From positions 682,001-746,000 of the forward strand of contig OZ244625.1 in the NCBI GenBank assembly GCA_965218555.1: a stretch of DNA of 64,000 bases. The letters run 5' to 3'. The DNA comes from JAPPLB01 sp965218555 (GTDB lineage Bacteria; Acidobacteriota; Terriglobia; Bryobacterales; UBA6623). Position numbers and translations under genes: made by a program. This document shows, piece after piece, positions 1-8,300 of the stretch (the first letter of the stretch is position 1; every line of letters begins with the position of its first letter). Below the pieces are notes generated by a model. That model did not search any database and was not told where the DNA came from. It saw only the letters and a list, made by a program, of their open reading frames with translations.

Positions 1-4
1 ATTT

Positions 5-97
5 GTGAGGTGGCCGGTCCACAGGAATCACGACCCGATCACTGGGTCCGGGCATCTGCACTTTCTGAGCAGTCGCTTCAGCTATCGGCCACCTCGC
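5..97. repeat. Long inverted repeat enclosing two small hairpins (structured-RNA candidate)
   Basis: Positions 5-16 (GTGAGGTGGCCG) pair with 86-97 (CGGCCACCTCGC) over 12 bp with one G-U pair. Inside the 69-base loop are two further self-complementary pairs: GACCC 32-36 with GGGTC 44-48, and CTGC 56-59 with GCAG 69-72. The whole therefore folds as a closed three-way junction on either strand. On the minus strand a very strong ribosome-binding site and a 14-codon reading frame lie directly upstream and run into it. The left window edge cuts off what follows, so I cannot say whether this is a leader RNA, an intron end or a mobile-element tip. Confidence 0.4.
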
Positions 98-122
98 AAG
101 GACTACCACCAGATTCACTCAT
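78..122 (-). CDS. Possible 14-residue leader peptide
   Basis: An ATG at 122-120 (minus strand) opens a 14-codon frame, MSESGGSPCEVADS, ending in TGA at 80-78. Twelve bases upstream of the ATG is a near-perfect extended Shine-Dalgarno sequence, AAAGGAGGTGATC (142-130). The end of the frame overlaps the right arm of the inverted repeat at 86-97, so translation would disturb that stem, which is the layout of a leader peptide. It is too short to judge by composition, and nothing downstream is visible because the window ends. Confidence 0.25.
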   Translation of the reverse strand: MSESGGSPCEVADS

Positions 123-235
123 AGAGCCAGATCACCTCCTTTCGCCAGTGTTACCCCCATGCTAAGGTCGAGGGGCCGCGAAGTCAATGCGCCCTCCCTC
201 AGCGACGGAACGGTAGGCCCGACTCGCCAGCCCCG

Positions 236-322
236 ACCGAAGCCATCCGCATCCGGAATCTCTCAAAACGCTTCGGCGAAACAGCCGCGCTCGACAGACT
301 CAGCCTGTCCGTTCTCCGGCGG
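236..322 (+). pseudogene. N-terminal fragment of an ABC-transporter ATPase
   Basis: Read in the frame that includes 239-241, this stretch encodes TEAIRIRNLSKRFGETAALD followed by RLSLSV, which is the classic beginning of an ABC ATPase (strand 1, A-loop region and the start of the Walker A approach). There is no in-frame start codon close upstream, no Walker A follows, and the frame runs straight into the end of the cbiO gene on the other strand. I read it as the truncated remnant of an unrelated ABC transporter gene that was cut off at about 315. Only about 25 residues carry the resemblance, so chance cannot be excluded. Confidence 0.45.
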
Positions 323-333
323 CGGTGTGAGTC

Positions 334-1065
334 TTACCTTGCCGCCTCGACCGCAGGGCGGCCTCCGCCATCCCAGCCGGCGGCCGTGATGACTTCCTCC
401 ACATCGCCCTCTGAAGTGATTTTGCCGCGCTCGAAGTAGACGGCCCGCGACGCCAACCGGCGCGCCAGAGTAAGGTCATGGGTCACCAGGATCTTGGCCT
501 GACTCAGGCTGTGCAGAATCTCAATCAGCGACGACTTCGCCGGCGGGTCCAGAAAGGTCGACGGCTCGTCGAGCAAAATGATCTCGGGGCTCATCGCCAG
601 CACACCAGCGAGCGCGACGCGCCGCTTTTCCCCGGCGCTGAGATGGTAGGGCGCCCGGCTCGCTACGTGCTTCATGCCCACTTGCCCCAAGGTCTCCTTC
701 ACGCGCTTCCGCACTTCACCGGCCGACAGACCTAGATTCAAAGGCCCGAAAGCAACATCTTCCTCGACGGTGGGCATGAAGAGTTGGTCGTCGGAATCCT
801 GGAATAGCATGCCGATCTTTTGTCGCACCCGGGCCAGGCTCTTCTTCCTCACGGGCATGCCGCAGACGACGATCTCCCCCTGGTTCCTCCCCTCGGCCAA
901 GCCGAGCAGATGCAGCAGGAACGTGGTCTTGCCCGATCCGTTCGCCCCGAGCACCGCGACCGTTTCGCCGGTGTCGAGTCGGAAATCAACGCCGTCGAGG
1001 GCCGCCGTTCCGTCGGGGTAGGAATAGCGCAGGTTCGTGACCTGAATGATGGCTGCAGTCGGCAT
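334..1065 (-). CDS. cbiO: Cobalt/nickel ECF transporter ATPase (CbiO type)
   Basis: Energy-coupling ATPase of a group I ECF importer for Co2+ or Ni2+, working at the inner face of the membrane with CbiQ and CbiM. The 243-residue product shows Walker A GANGSGKT, a Q-loop in GMLFQDSDDQLF (the D-D-Q-L-F pattern is typical of CbiO/EcfA), signature LSAGEKRR, Walker B IILLDEP and H-loop LVTHD. I start it at the ATG at 1065 (MPTAAI), 8 bases after the cbiQ stop, because a longer reading to 1146 would overlap cbiQ and adds residues with no family match. It is the last gene of cbiM-PDGLE-cbiQ-cbiO. Co versus Ni cannot be told from the ATPase. Confidence 0.93.
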   Translation of the reverse strand: MPTAAIIQVTNLRYSYPDGTAALDGVDFRLDTGETVAVLGANGSGKTTFLLHLLGLAEGRNQGEIVVCGMPVRKKSLARVRQKIGMLFQDSDDQLFMPTVEEDVAFGPLNLGLSAGEVRKRVKETLGQVGMKHVASRAPYHLSAGEKRRVALAGVLAMSPEIILLDEPSTFLDPPAKSSLIEILHSLSQAKILVTHDLTLARRLASRAVYFERGKITSEGDVEEVITAAGWDGGGRPAVEAAR

Positions 1066-1073
1066 GGCAGGCG

Positions 1074-1799
1074 CTACACCGCCCCGAACCGCGCCGCGAT
1101 TTGAATCGCCACTGCCAACATAACCGTGGCCGCCAGCCAAAACCATTCACCGCGTCGCGTGCCGGTCTCGGCAATCACGGGGAAGCGACCCTGAAATCCC
1201 CGCGCCAACATCGCGTGATGAATGCGCTCGGCGCGGCCGTAGCTGCGCGCGAAAAGGACGGCGATCGCCCCCGCCGAGGCCTTCCAAAGTGGAGTCCGAC
1301 CTCTGCGCAGCGGAGCGCGGCACCTCCTGGCGCGCGCCATGGACTGCGCTTGGCTCGAAAGCAGAAAGAGATAGCGATAAACGAAGTGCAGCACCATCAA
1401 CAGGAACGGCGGGACGCGCATGCGCTCCAGCCCCCTCAGCAGGGCCGGGAACGGTGTCGTCGCCAACAGCGCGATCGCCGTGTAGGCCGACAGCAGACTT
1501 CGCAGCAGGATGAGGATCGCGCGAGACGGATCCCCTCCCCAAAGGTTGAGGATCGCGATACCGGCAACGAACGGCAAGACGATGAGCGTGCGGAGCAAGC
1601 TCCCGCCCAACGGGATGCCGGCGGCCGCCACAAAGGAGGTCAAAAGCAGGAAGTAGCCCCCGAAAGCGGTCACGGACCCCCAGTCCGTTGCCGCGAGGCA
1701 GAGCAGGACGGTCAAAGCTCCAAGCAGCTTGACGCGGGCGTCCAAGCCATGGATACGTGATCCACCGCTGCTCCAGTCTTCGAAGGCGAGCGAACGCAT
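1074..1799 (-). CDS. cbiQ: Cobalt/nickel ECF transporter transmembrane T component (CbiQ)
   Basis: T component that links the ATPase to the substrate-binding CbiM. The product of about 241 residues has around five hydrophobic helices. It contains the two charged coupling motifs expected in EcfT/CbiQ: RGLERMRVP and, further on, ARARRCRAPL, with an ARGFQGRFP stretch near the C-terminus. The ATG at 1799 follows the TGA of the upstream PDGLE gene after one base (TGA-C-ATG), which is why I prefer it to longer readings. It sits between the PDGLE gene and cbiO in a tightly packed operon. Confidence 0.92.
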   Translation of the reverse strand: MRSLAFEDWSSGGSRIHGLDARVKLLGALTVLLCLAATDWGSVTAFGGYFLLLTSFVAAAGIPLGGSLLRTLIVLPFVAGIAILNLWGGDPSRAILILLRSLLSAYTAIALLATTPFPALLRGLERMRVPPFLLMVLHFVYRYLFLLSSQAQSMARARRCRAPLRRGRTPLWKASAGAIAVLFARSYGRAERIHHAMLARGFQGRFPVIAETGTRRGEWFWLAATVMLAVAIQIAARFGAV

Positions 1800-1800
1800 G

Positions 1801-2088
1801 TCAGCCGCCCCGTCCGCGGCGGACGAGACGACCGTACAACACCCCGAAGCCATACATCAGAGCCACGCCGAAAAGACCCGCCACAACCTGCGCCGGCCAG
1901 GAGGACTCCAACAGCCGGAACTCGTAGTCGGCAAACGGGCTCCACGGCTCGCCTTCCGCCGCCCGATCCGAAAAGCCGAGCAGCTCGGCGACCGACTCCA
2001 ACCCGTCAGGCGAAGACGAAGCCACGAGGACTCCCAGCACCACCAAAGCCAACGTGAGAGCGCCCAAAAACAGAATGATTCTCTTCAT
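1801..2088 (-). CDS. PDGLE-domain (CbiN-like) small membrane component
   Basis: A 95-residue protein with an N-terminal helix (IILFLGALTLALVVLGVLVA), the diagnostic SSPDGLE motif at about residues 25-31, an extracytoplasmic linker, and a C-terminal helix (VVAGLFGVALMYGFGVLYG). PDGLE proteins replace or accompany CbiN in cobalt/nickel ECF transporters and are thought to help CbiM bind metal. The ATG at 2088 overlaps the cbiM stop by four bases (ATGA). A longer open frame extends upstream through cbiM in another frame, but the SPDGLE protein is complete from 2088. Confidence 0.9.
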   Translation of the reverse strand: MKRIILFLGALTLALVVLGVLVASSSPDGLESVAELLGFSDRAAEGEPWSPFADYEFRLLESSWPAQVVAGLFGVALMYGFGVLYGRLVRRGRGG

Positions 2089-2717
2089 GCGGCCTCGCCG
2101 GGCAGGACGAAGGAGCAATTCAACCGCTGGATAGCGGCGAGGGTCACGGCGGTAATCAAACCCTCGGCAATTCCCGTAACGGCATGAATGCCCAGCATCG
2201 AGACAAACAACGGACCGCTCGGCGCCATGGCGGAGATACTGAGCTCTACGGCGGCCAGCAGAGCCGCCGCCATCAGTGACAACCAGCCGCCCAGAAAGGC
2301 CGCCAAGCTCCGCAATCGCGGTCCCCGACCCTCGAGCAGCTTCATCGGCAGATAGCCCACCCAGACGCCGACAACGGCCATGTTGACTACGTTGGCCCCA
2401 AGGGCCAGGATTCCGCCGTCCTGAAAAACGAGAGCCTGCACGCAAAGAATGGCTGTCATCACCACCGTGGCCGCGCTTGGCCCAAGCGTGAAAGCTAACA
2501 GAGCCCCGCCGATCAGGTGGCCTGATGTACCCGCCATCACGGGGAAATTGATCATCTGAGCCGCGAAGACGAACGACCCCAACACTCCCAGCAAAGGGAT
2601 CCGGGAATCTTCGAAGACCCGCTGGGTGCGGCGCACGAAGTAGCCGACGCTGGGGATCGCGGCCAAGTCCAGACCCAGCCAAACAGGCGTAGAGAGAAAT
2701 CCGTCGGGAATATGCAT
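2085..2717 (-). CDS. cbiM: Cobalt/nickel-binding membrane protein CbiM
   Basis: Substrate-specific S component of the ECF transporter. The 210-residue product begins MHIPDGFL, whose N-terminal Met-His segment coordinates the metal in known CbiM/NikM structures, so this start is fixed. Other family segments visible are MINFPVMAGTSGHLIGG, with the second conserved His, and LGANVVNMAVVG. Around six hydrophobic helices follow. It is first of the four transporter genes, 139 bases downstream of the SPFH/ATPase block. No Shine-Dalgarno sequence is visible, and the start codon lies inside a hairpin. Co versus Ni preference is undecided. Confidence 0.94.
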   Translation of the reverse strand: MHIPDGFLSTPVWLGLDLAAIPSVGYFVRRTQRVFEDSRIPLLGVLGSFVFAAQMINFPVMAGTSGHLIGGALLAFTLGPSAATVVMTAILCVQALVFQDGGILALGANVVNMAVVGVWVGYLPMKLLEGRGPRLRSLAAFLGGWLSLMAAALLAAVELSISAMAPSGPLFVSMLGIHAVTGIAEGLITAVTLAAIQRLNCSFVLPGEAA

Positions 2718-2758
2718 CGGTGAAACCGATACACGTTAACACGAATTCGAGATTCGTG
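2716..2758 (-). promoter_or_regulatory. Tandem hairpins at the cbiM start codon
   Basis: Two perfect hairpins lie side by side in the cbiM leader. The outer one pairs CACGAAT (2740-2746) with ATTCGTG (2752-2758) around a five-base loop. The inner one pairs ATCGGT (2716-2721) with ACCGAT (2725-2730) around three bases and includes the first two bases of the cbiM ATG. No Shine-Dalgarno motif is present. The arrangement suggests translational control of cbiM, but I see no B12 box or other known metal-riboswitch core. Confidence 0.4.
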
Positions 2759-2856
2759 CCACTGGACCATCCGGCCATGAAGCAGTCAAGCCAGGGTTTC
2801 ACGATTAATTCGGCCGTTGCGAGTATGCGTCCTGGTGACGGCGTCCAGGGCTCTGA

Positions 2857-3360
2857 TCAGTAAACGGGCGTGCCGTAGGGGACGATCGTTTCCACTCTCT
2901 CGATCCCGTCGAGTTTGGTAATCGTCCACCGGCCGGAGAGCCTCTCAAGTCGGAACCGTTGGGCCTCGTTTCGGTCCACATAAACATACTCGACTCTGAC
3001 GTCTACTGCGCTCTCGGACACCTCCGAGGGCTCATACATCGCAAAGCCCTTGATTTGCTCGTTGTTTTCCATGAGGTAGCGGGCGAAGCCCGAGGCCGAC
3101 ATTTCGGCGACGCTCTGCTGGAGTGTTTTCTTCATCTGCCCGCCGAAGCACTCAAGATAAGCGTCCACGTCGCCGTCACGGGCGGCGTCCATCATGCGAT
3201 TGATTGTGTCGGTTGGTTGGTAGGACTCCTCCGATCCCGCAAACAGCGCTTCTGAGCCGCTCGCGGGAAGGCGCCAGCGAGCTTCCCGGCCTACAACCAG
3301 GACGAGCCCGACAAAGACAACCGAGAGCGTGACGACGTGATGTTTACCCAGCTTCGTCAT
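2857..3360 (-). CDS. Membrane-anchored small protein, possibly NTF2/SnoaL-like
   Basis: A 167-residue protein with one N-terminal hydrophobic helix (VVTLSVVFVGLVLVV) and a soluble remainder: a helical part (TINRMMDAARDGDVDAYLECF) followed by strands (VDVRVEYVYVDRNEAQRFRLERLSG-WTI). A helix-rich segment with DAYL followed by a curved sheet is the usual layout of NTF2-like domains, but I cannot assign it firmly. Its ATG overlaps the stop of the upstream hflK gene by four bases, so it is translated with the SPFH genes and probably acts on the outer face of the membrane beside HflK/HflC. No catalytic motif is visible. Confidence 0.75.
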   Translation of the reverse strand: MTKLGKHHVVTLSVVFVGLVLVVGREARWRLPASGSEALFAGSEESYQPTDTINRMMDAARDGDVDAYLECFGGQMKKTLQQSVAEMSASGFARYLMENNEQIKGFAMYEPSEVSESAVDVRVEYVYVDRNEAQRFRLERLSGRWTITKLDGIERVETIVPYGTPVY

Positions 3361-4409
3361 GGCGGCGGCGGGAAGGCCGTCGTGGGCGGAGGGAGCGTCG
3401 CCTCTCTCGGTGACGAAGACGGCTCTCGCCGGATGATCGTCATATCGAGACTCCCGGCGCTGTCCACGATCGTTTTCTTCAGGCGCGGCAGAACCTCCTC
3501 CATTGTCTCGAGGTAAAGGCGGCTGCGAGTGAGCGCCGGGGTCTTGTTGTATTCCACCGCGAGTTGGGCGAATCGAGCAGCGTCACCTTGCGCCTCGTCA
3601 ACGCTGCGCTGACGGTAGGCCTGAGCCTCTTCGAGCAGCTTTGTCGCTTCACCCCGGGCACGGGGAATCAGATCGTTGGCATAACCCTGCGCTTCGTTGA
3701 TGATGCGGACCGAATCCGCGCGGGCGCTTGCCACATCCCGGAAAGATGCGGCCGTCTCGGGAGGCGGCGCGATGTACTCGATCGAGACGGTCGAGAGAAC
3801 GACGCCCAAGCCGTACTGGTCGACGAGTTGCTGTGCTTGCAGTCGGACGGTTTCCTGGATCGCCACCTTCTCCGTCGTGAGCACATCGTCCACATTGCGC
3901 AAGGAGATCTGCCGCGACAGCTCTGACTCGGTCGCCGCGCTGATTGCCTGCCCTACGTCCTCGGCGCGGAACAGGTATTCATCCGGTGTTGCGACGCTAT
4001 ACTGCACCACGGTACGGATGTTGATGAGGTTCTGATCGCCGGTCAGAAACTGTGAGGCCAATGGCTCCACTAGACCGAGGGGTTGATCGGCCGGCGCCCC
4101 GCCGATGAAGGCGCGCTGCCGTTGAAGGACCTTGAGCTTGTGGACCTGGGCAATCGGGTAAGGCCAAGTCAGATGTATTCCGGGCAGCACCCGGCGCTCG
4201 ACGATCTCTCCGAAGCGAGTCACGACGGCCTGCTGATCGGGGCCGATGATGTAGACACCGGTCAGCAACCACAGCGCCGCCAATACGGCCGCAATCGAGC
4301 GTCGTCGGTTCCACGTCGGCGGGCGCTCCTTCTCCACAGGCCGGTCCCTGGGCGCGGCGGGGCGATCAGAGGGCTCGACGGCGACCGTGGGATCGAGAAC
4401 GGTGCTCAT
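3357..4409 (-). CDS. hflK: Stand-alone HflK-type SPFH/band 7 protein
   Basis: A 350-residue SPFH protein. After a charged, proline-rich cytoplasmic tail (residues 1-35) comes one membrane helix (AAVLAALWLLTGVYII), then GPDQQAVVTRFGEIVER and PGIHLTWPYPI, which are the opening of the HflK band 7 domain. TGDQNLINIRTVVQYSV, EYLFRAEDVGQAI and a long EA-rich coiled coil (RGEATKLLEEAQAYRQR) follow. HflK and HflC form the cage that surrounds FtsH and restrains its proteolysis of membrane proteins. This is the second HflK-like domain in the operon, because another is fused to the P-type ATPase two genes upstream. The gap to hflC is 17 bases. Confidence 0.9.
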   Translation of the reverse strand: MSTVLDPTVAVEPSDRPAAPRDRPVEKERPPTWNRRRSIAAVLAALWLLTGVYIIGPDQQAVVTRFGEIVERRVLPGIHLTWPYPIAQVHKLKVLQRQRAFIGGAPADQPLGLVEPLASQFLTGDQNLINIRTVVQYSVATPDEYLFRAEDVGQAISAATESELSRQISLRNVDDVLTTEKVAIQETVRLQAQQLVDQYGLGVVLSTVSIEYIAPPPETAASFRDVASARADSVRIINEAQGYANDLIPRARGEATKLLEEAQAYRQRSVDEAQGDAARFAQLAVEYNKTPALTRSRLYLETMEEVLPRLKKTIVDSAGSLDMTIIRREPSSSPREATLPPPTTAFPPPP

Positions 4410-4426
4410 GGGTCTTGCGCTCGCGG

Positions 4427-5380
4427 CTACTGCCCGCGCGTGAGCAGTCGCAACAGCTCCGAATCAGAACTGAGGATGACGGTTGTCTTGTCGTCGAGCG
4501 CCTTCTTGTACGTCTCCAATGTGCGGGTCAGCTTGTAGAACTGCGGGTTGCGAGAATAGGCCTCGCCATAAATGCGCGCCGCTTCGGCATCGCCCGTACC
4601 CTTGATCTCCTCGGCTTCCTTGTAGGCGGCCGACAGGATCTCTTCGCGTTGGCGGTCAGCGTCAGCTCGAATCCGTAGCGCCCCCTCCTCGCCCTCGGCG
4701 CGATACTGCCTCGCGATTCGCTCACGCTCGGCCCGCATACGGCCAAATACGCTCTGTTTATTCTGTTCGGGCAGGTTCAGCCTCTTGATGCGAACGTCGA
4801 GAACGTCGATCCCGTATTCCGTCAGCGCCTGCGAGCCGGTCTGCTCGGAAAGTGCATCGAGCATCGACTCCGTCCGCACCCGCGCCGGATCAGCAGAGAC
4901 GATCGCGTCGAGATCATGGCGGCCCATGGTCGCGGCCAGTCCCGCCCAGACGATGTCATGCAGGCGCATCTCGGCGGCTTCAGGGTTTCCGACGGTCTCG
5001 ACAAAAGTTTGCGGCTCGGCGATCCGCCACAGAACGTAGCTCTCCAACACGAGATTCTTCTTATCGCGCGTGAGGAACTCGGACGGAGTCGGGTTGTAAA
5101 CACGCAGACGCCGATCGAAGTACGTGGCAGTCTCGTAGGGCCACTTGAAGTGCGGCCCCGCTTCGGTAACGGTGTGTACGGGCCTGCCAAACGAGGTGAC
5201 GAGCACGAACTCGGTTTCCCGCACGGTGAAGAACGAGGCGTACAGAAGCAGCACGACCACAACGACGGCGGCGTAAGGTCCCCAGCGGCGATAGTCAGCC
5301 AGCATTTCACCCCGGCTCTGCCGGCTCACAGGTTCGTGGTCATGATAGTGGTGGTGGTGATGGTCGATGTGATCGTGCAT
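4427..5380 (-). CDS. hflC: HflC-type FtsH modulator with histidine-rich N-terminal tail
   Basis: A 317-residue SPFH protein of HflC type: one membrane helix (AAVVVVVLLLYASFFTV, about residues 35-51), then ETEFVLVTSFGRPVHTV, GPHFKWPYE, the IDVLDVRIKRLNLPEQN segment and RMRAERERIARQYRAEGEE, which are hallmarks of HflC. Unusual is the extreme N-terminus, which lies on the cytoplasmic side: nine of the first fifteen residues are histidine (HDHIDHHHHHYHDH), like the metal-binding tails of transporters and metallochaperones. Its ATG overlaps the stop of the ATPase-HflK gene by one base (TGATG), so the two are translationally coupled. Confidence 0.92.
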   Translation of the reverse strand: MHDHIDHHHHHYHDHEPVSRQSRGEMLADYRRWGPYAAVVVVVLLLYASFFTVRETEFVLVTSFGRPVHTVTEAGPHFKWPYETATYFDRRLRVYNPTPSEFLTRDKKNLVLESYVLWRIAEPQTFVETVGNPEAAEMRLHDIVWAGLAATMGRHDLDAIVSADPARVRTESMLDALSEQTGSQALTEYGIDVLDVRIKRLNLPEQNKQSVFGRMRAERERIARQYRAEGEEGALRIRADADRQREEILSAAYKEAEEIKGTGDAEAARIYGEAYSRNPQFYKLTRTLETYKKALDDKTTVILSSDSELLRLLTRGQ

Positions 5381-8300
5381 CAGGGTTGCTCCAAGACGTC
5401 GTCAAACGGGATTGTCGGCTGTGGCGGTAACGACCCCGGCGGCATGATGAGAACGTTGTCTTCGATCGAATAAAGCGTGCGGCGGCCCGAGCCGTTGCGA
5501 TCCAGCACGAGCTTCCGCCGTCCGGGTAGAACCTCGTCCATGACTTCGAGGTAGAGGCGTGTTGCATTGGGGCCGGGAGCGCTGCGGTACCCGGCTTCAA
5601 ACTGCCGAAAGCGCGAGGCATCACCGATGGCCCGGTTCGAGCGGCGTTTCGAATAGGCCTCGGCGGCACTGACCCGTGCTCCTGCTTGCCCTCGCGCCAG
5701 TGCGACCTGCTCGTTGCGGTATCCCTCGGCGGCGTTGATGCGGCGGCTCTTTTCTTCGAGTGCGCCCGCCACTTCGCGGAAAGCGTCGACGACCTCGACG
5801 GAAGGATGCACGTCCTGAAAGCGCACCTGCAAGACCTGCGCCCCGGTCTGGTACTTGGCGAGGCGCTCGTTGAGCCGCCGCTGCGCCTGCTGTTCGAGAT
5901 CCCGGCGGCTCGTCGTTAGCAGATCATCGAGAGCGGTCGAGTTGACGATCCGCTGGATCACCGACTCCGCCGCGACCTGCAAGGTCTCTTCCGCATTGCG
6001 TTGCTGAAAGAGATAGTCGTCCGGGCGCTCGAGGTTGTAGTGGACGACGGCGGTCATCTCGATCATGTTCTGGTCGCCGGTCAGCATCAACGATTCATCC
6101 GGCTTGCGCTCGAAACGACCCATGCGATGCTGTGCGTTCCATTCGTAAGCCAGGGGTTCGGACACATCCTCGCCCACGTCGGCCTCTACCGTTCGGAAGC
6201 CGACCTCGACCGTGCGGACGCGCAGATCTTCCATCCGCGTCAGCCGCTCGAAGGGATAGGGCAGCTTGTAATGCCAGCCCGGCGGCTCATGCGGCATCAC
6301 CTTGGCTCCGAGACGCTCGATGACGCCGACCTCACCCGGTTGGATGGTGTAGAAGCCGCTCAGAACCCACAATGCCGCGGCAGCCAAGAGCGCCGGTTTC
6401 ATCAACGCACGACGGCGATCCCACAGCCATGCAAAACCGACGGCCGGGTCGAGATGACTGAGCCAATGCTTGAGTTCATGCCACCAGGCTCGAACCGGCG
6501 TCCGCTCGAGGAGACGGAGCAGCCAGACCCGTTGCCCTCGGGGCCGCTCGATCCTGAGCAGCCGCACAGAATTGACCATCACAAAGAAAGACGCGATCTG
6601 ATGGACGATGGCCGCTCCGATCGGCCCGAGCAAGCCGCGGCCGGCGGCCAGCACGGCAATCACGTTGACGATGCCCGCGAAGATGATAATGTTCTGCCAG
6701 ACGATTGCGACGGCCCTGCGGCTCACGACGAGCAACCGGGGCAGCTTTTCAAGCGAACGGTTGAGGTCGACGACATCGGCCGCCTCCGCCGCGATATCGG
6801 CTCCCGATCCTGCCACGGCCACGCCGACATCGGCCGCTGCCAGAGCGGGTGCATCGTTAACGCCGTCGCCGATCATCGCGACCTTGCGTCCCTCGGCCTG
6901 CAACTGGCGAATCCGCTCGAGCTTCTGCTCCGGCAGAAGCTCCGACTCGACGTGCGGGATGCCGACCTCGCGCGCCACGGCTTGGGCGGCGCTCTTGCGA
7001 TCGCCCGTCAGGAGGATTACGTTCTGGATGCCCAGGTCTTCCAGTTCGTGGACGGCGTCGTAGGCTCCCCGGCGGGCCGTATCTCGCAGCAGGATGGCGC
7101 CAACGAGCTGCTCATCGGCCGCGACAAGAACGGCTGTTGCTCCTGCGCGGTCGGCCTCTTCGAGATACGAATCGACATCGCGGATGCCGTTCTCGGCCAG
7201 AAACGCCGCGTTGCCCGCCCAGACTCGTCTTCCACCCACGTGACACTCCGCGCCACGACCGGGAACAATTTCCGCATCGCTGGACGTCTCGAACTCGACG
7301 CCCCGCTCTTGTGCGGTTTGGACAATCACTTTCGCCAAGGGATGATCGGAGCCGCTTTCCGCCGAAGCGCCGTAGGCCAAGACCTGTTCCTCGGCGAAAC
7401 CTTCCGCCGGAAGCGTCTTGATGATCTGAAAGGCGCCGGACGTCAACGTGCCGGTCTTGTCGAAGACAACCGTGTCGACCTTCGAGCCGAGTTGAAGAAT
7501 CGAACCGCCCCGGACGAGAATGCCACGGCGGGCCAATCCGCCGATCCCGGCCACCATCGCAGCCGGTGTCGCCAGAATCAACGCGCAAGGACAGCCGACG
7601 ATGAGAACGGCGACGGTTCGCAGCCAATCTGACGTGAAGTAGTAGGTTGCTCCAGCCGCCAGTAGCAACGCCGGCAGAAAGTACTGCGCATAGCGGTCGG
7701 CTTGGCGCACTACCGGCGCCCGCCGGGTTTTCGCGGCCTCCACCAGGTCGACAACTCTCGCCAAGGTGCTTTCTTCGGCCCGATGACTTACGCGAATGTG
7801 CAGCAGGCCGTGGCCGTTCAGGGTGCCGGAGTAGACATCATCGCCCTCGGCCTTGTCACAAGGCACGGACTCGCCGGTGATCGGGCTTTCGTCGACGCTC
7901 GATTGACCGCTCTGGACAACTCCGTCGGCCGAGATGCGTTCGCCGGCGCGAACGACAATGGTGTCTCCGGGGACGAGGTCCTGAACCGGGACATCCACTT
8001 CTTCACCGTCCCTCAGCACTCGCGCCCGGTGCGGCAGTTGCTCGACGAACTTGTGGATCGCGGCCTCGGTGCGTCCCGCGGCGTAGGCTTCCAACCCCTC
8101 GCCGACGAGCATGATGAACATTGCCTCGGCGGCGGCCAGATACTCGCCAACGGTCAGGGCGGCCCCTGCGGCGATGCAGATCGCCAAATCTGCAGAGATA
8201 CGCTTCTCGAGCAGCTCGCCGATCGCACGGGAAAACGTCCCATACCCCGCGAGCAGAGTCAGAAAGATCGCCGTATCGAACCCCAGGATCGACGAAAACA

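Noticed and set aside
129..142. Plus-strand AGATCACCTCCTTT resembles the 3' end of 16S rRNA.
   Set aside because: Upstream sequence lacks the conserved 16S 3' helix region (GTAACAAGGTA...). The match is better explained as a strong Shine-Dalgarno on the minus strand.
1801..2802. A long frame extending the PDGLE protein to 333 residues.
   Set aside because: The extra part is the wrong frame of cbiM; the PDGLE protein is complete from 2088 and overlaps cbiM by ATGA.
2718..2856. Cobalamin or Ni/Co riboswitch upstream of cbiM.
   Set aside because: No B12 box or known core is visible; only two simple hairpins.
6001..7632. A 543-codon open frame on the plus strand.
   Set aside because: It is antisense to the P-type ATPase domain, whose motifs are intact on the minus strand. 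High GC removes stops from the opposite strand.
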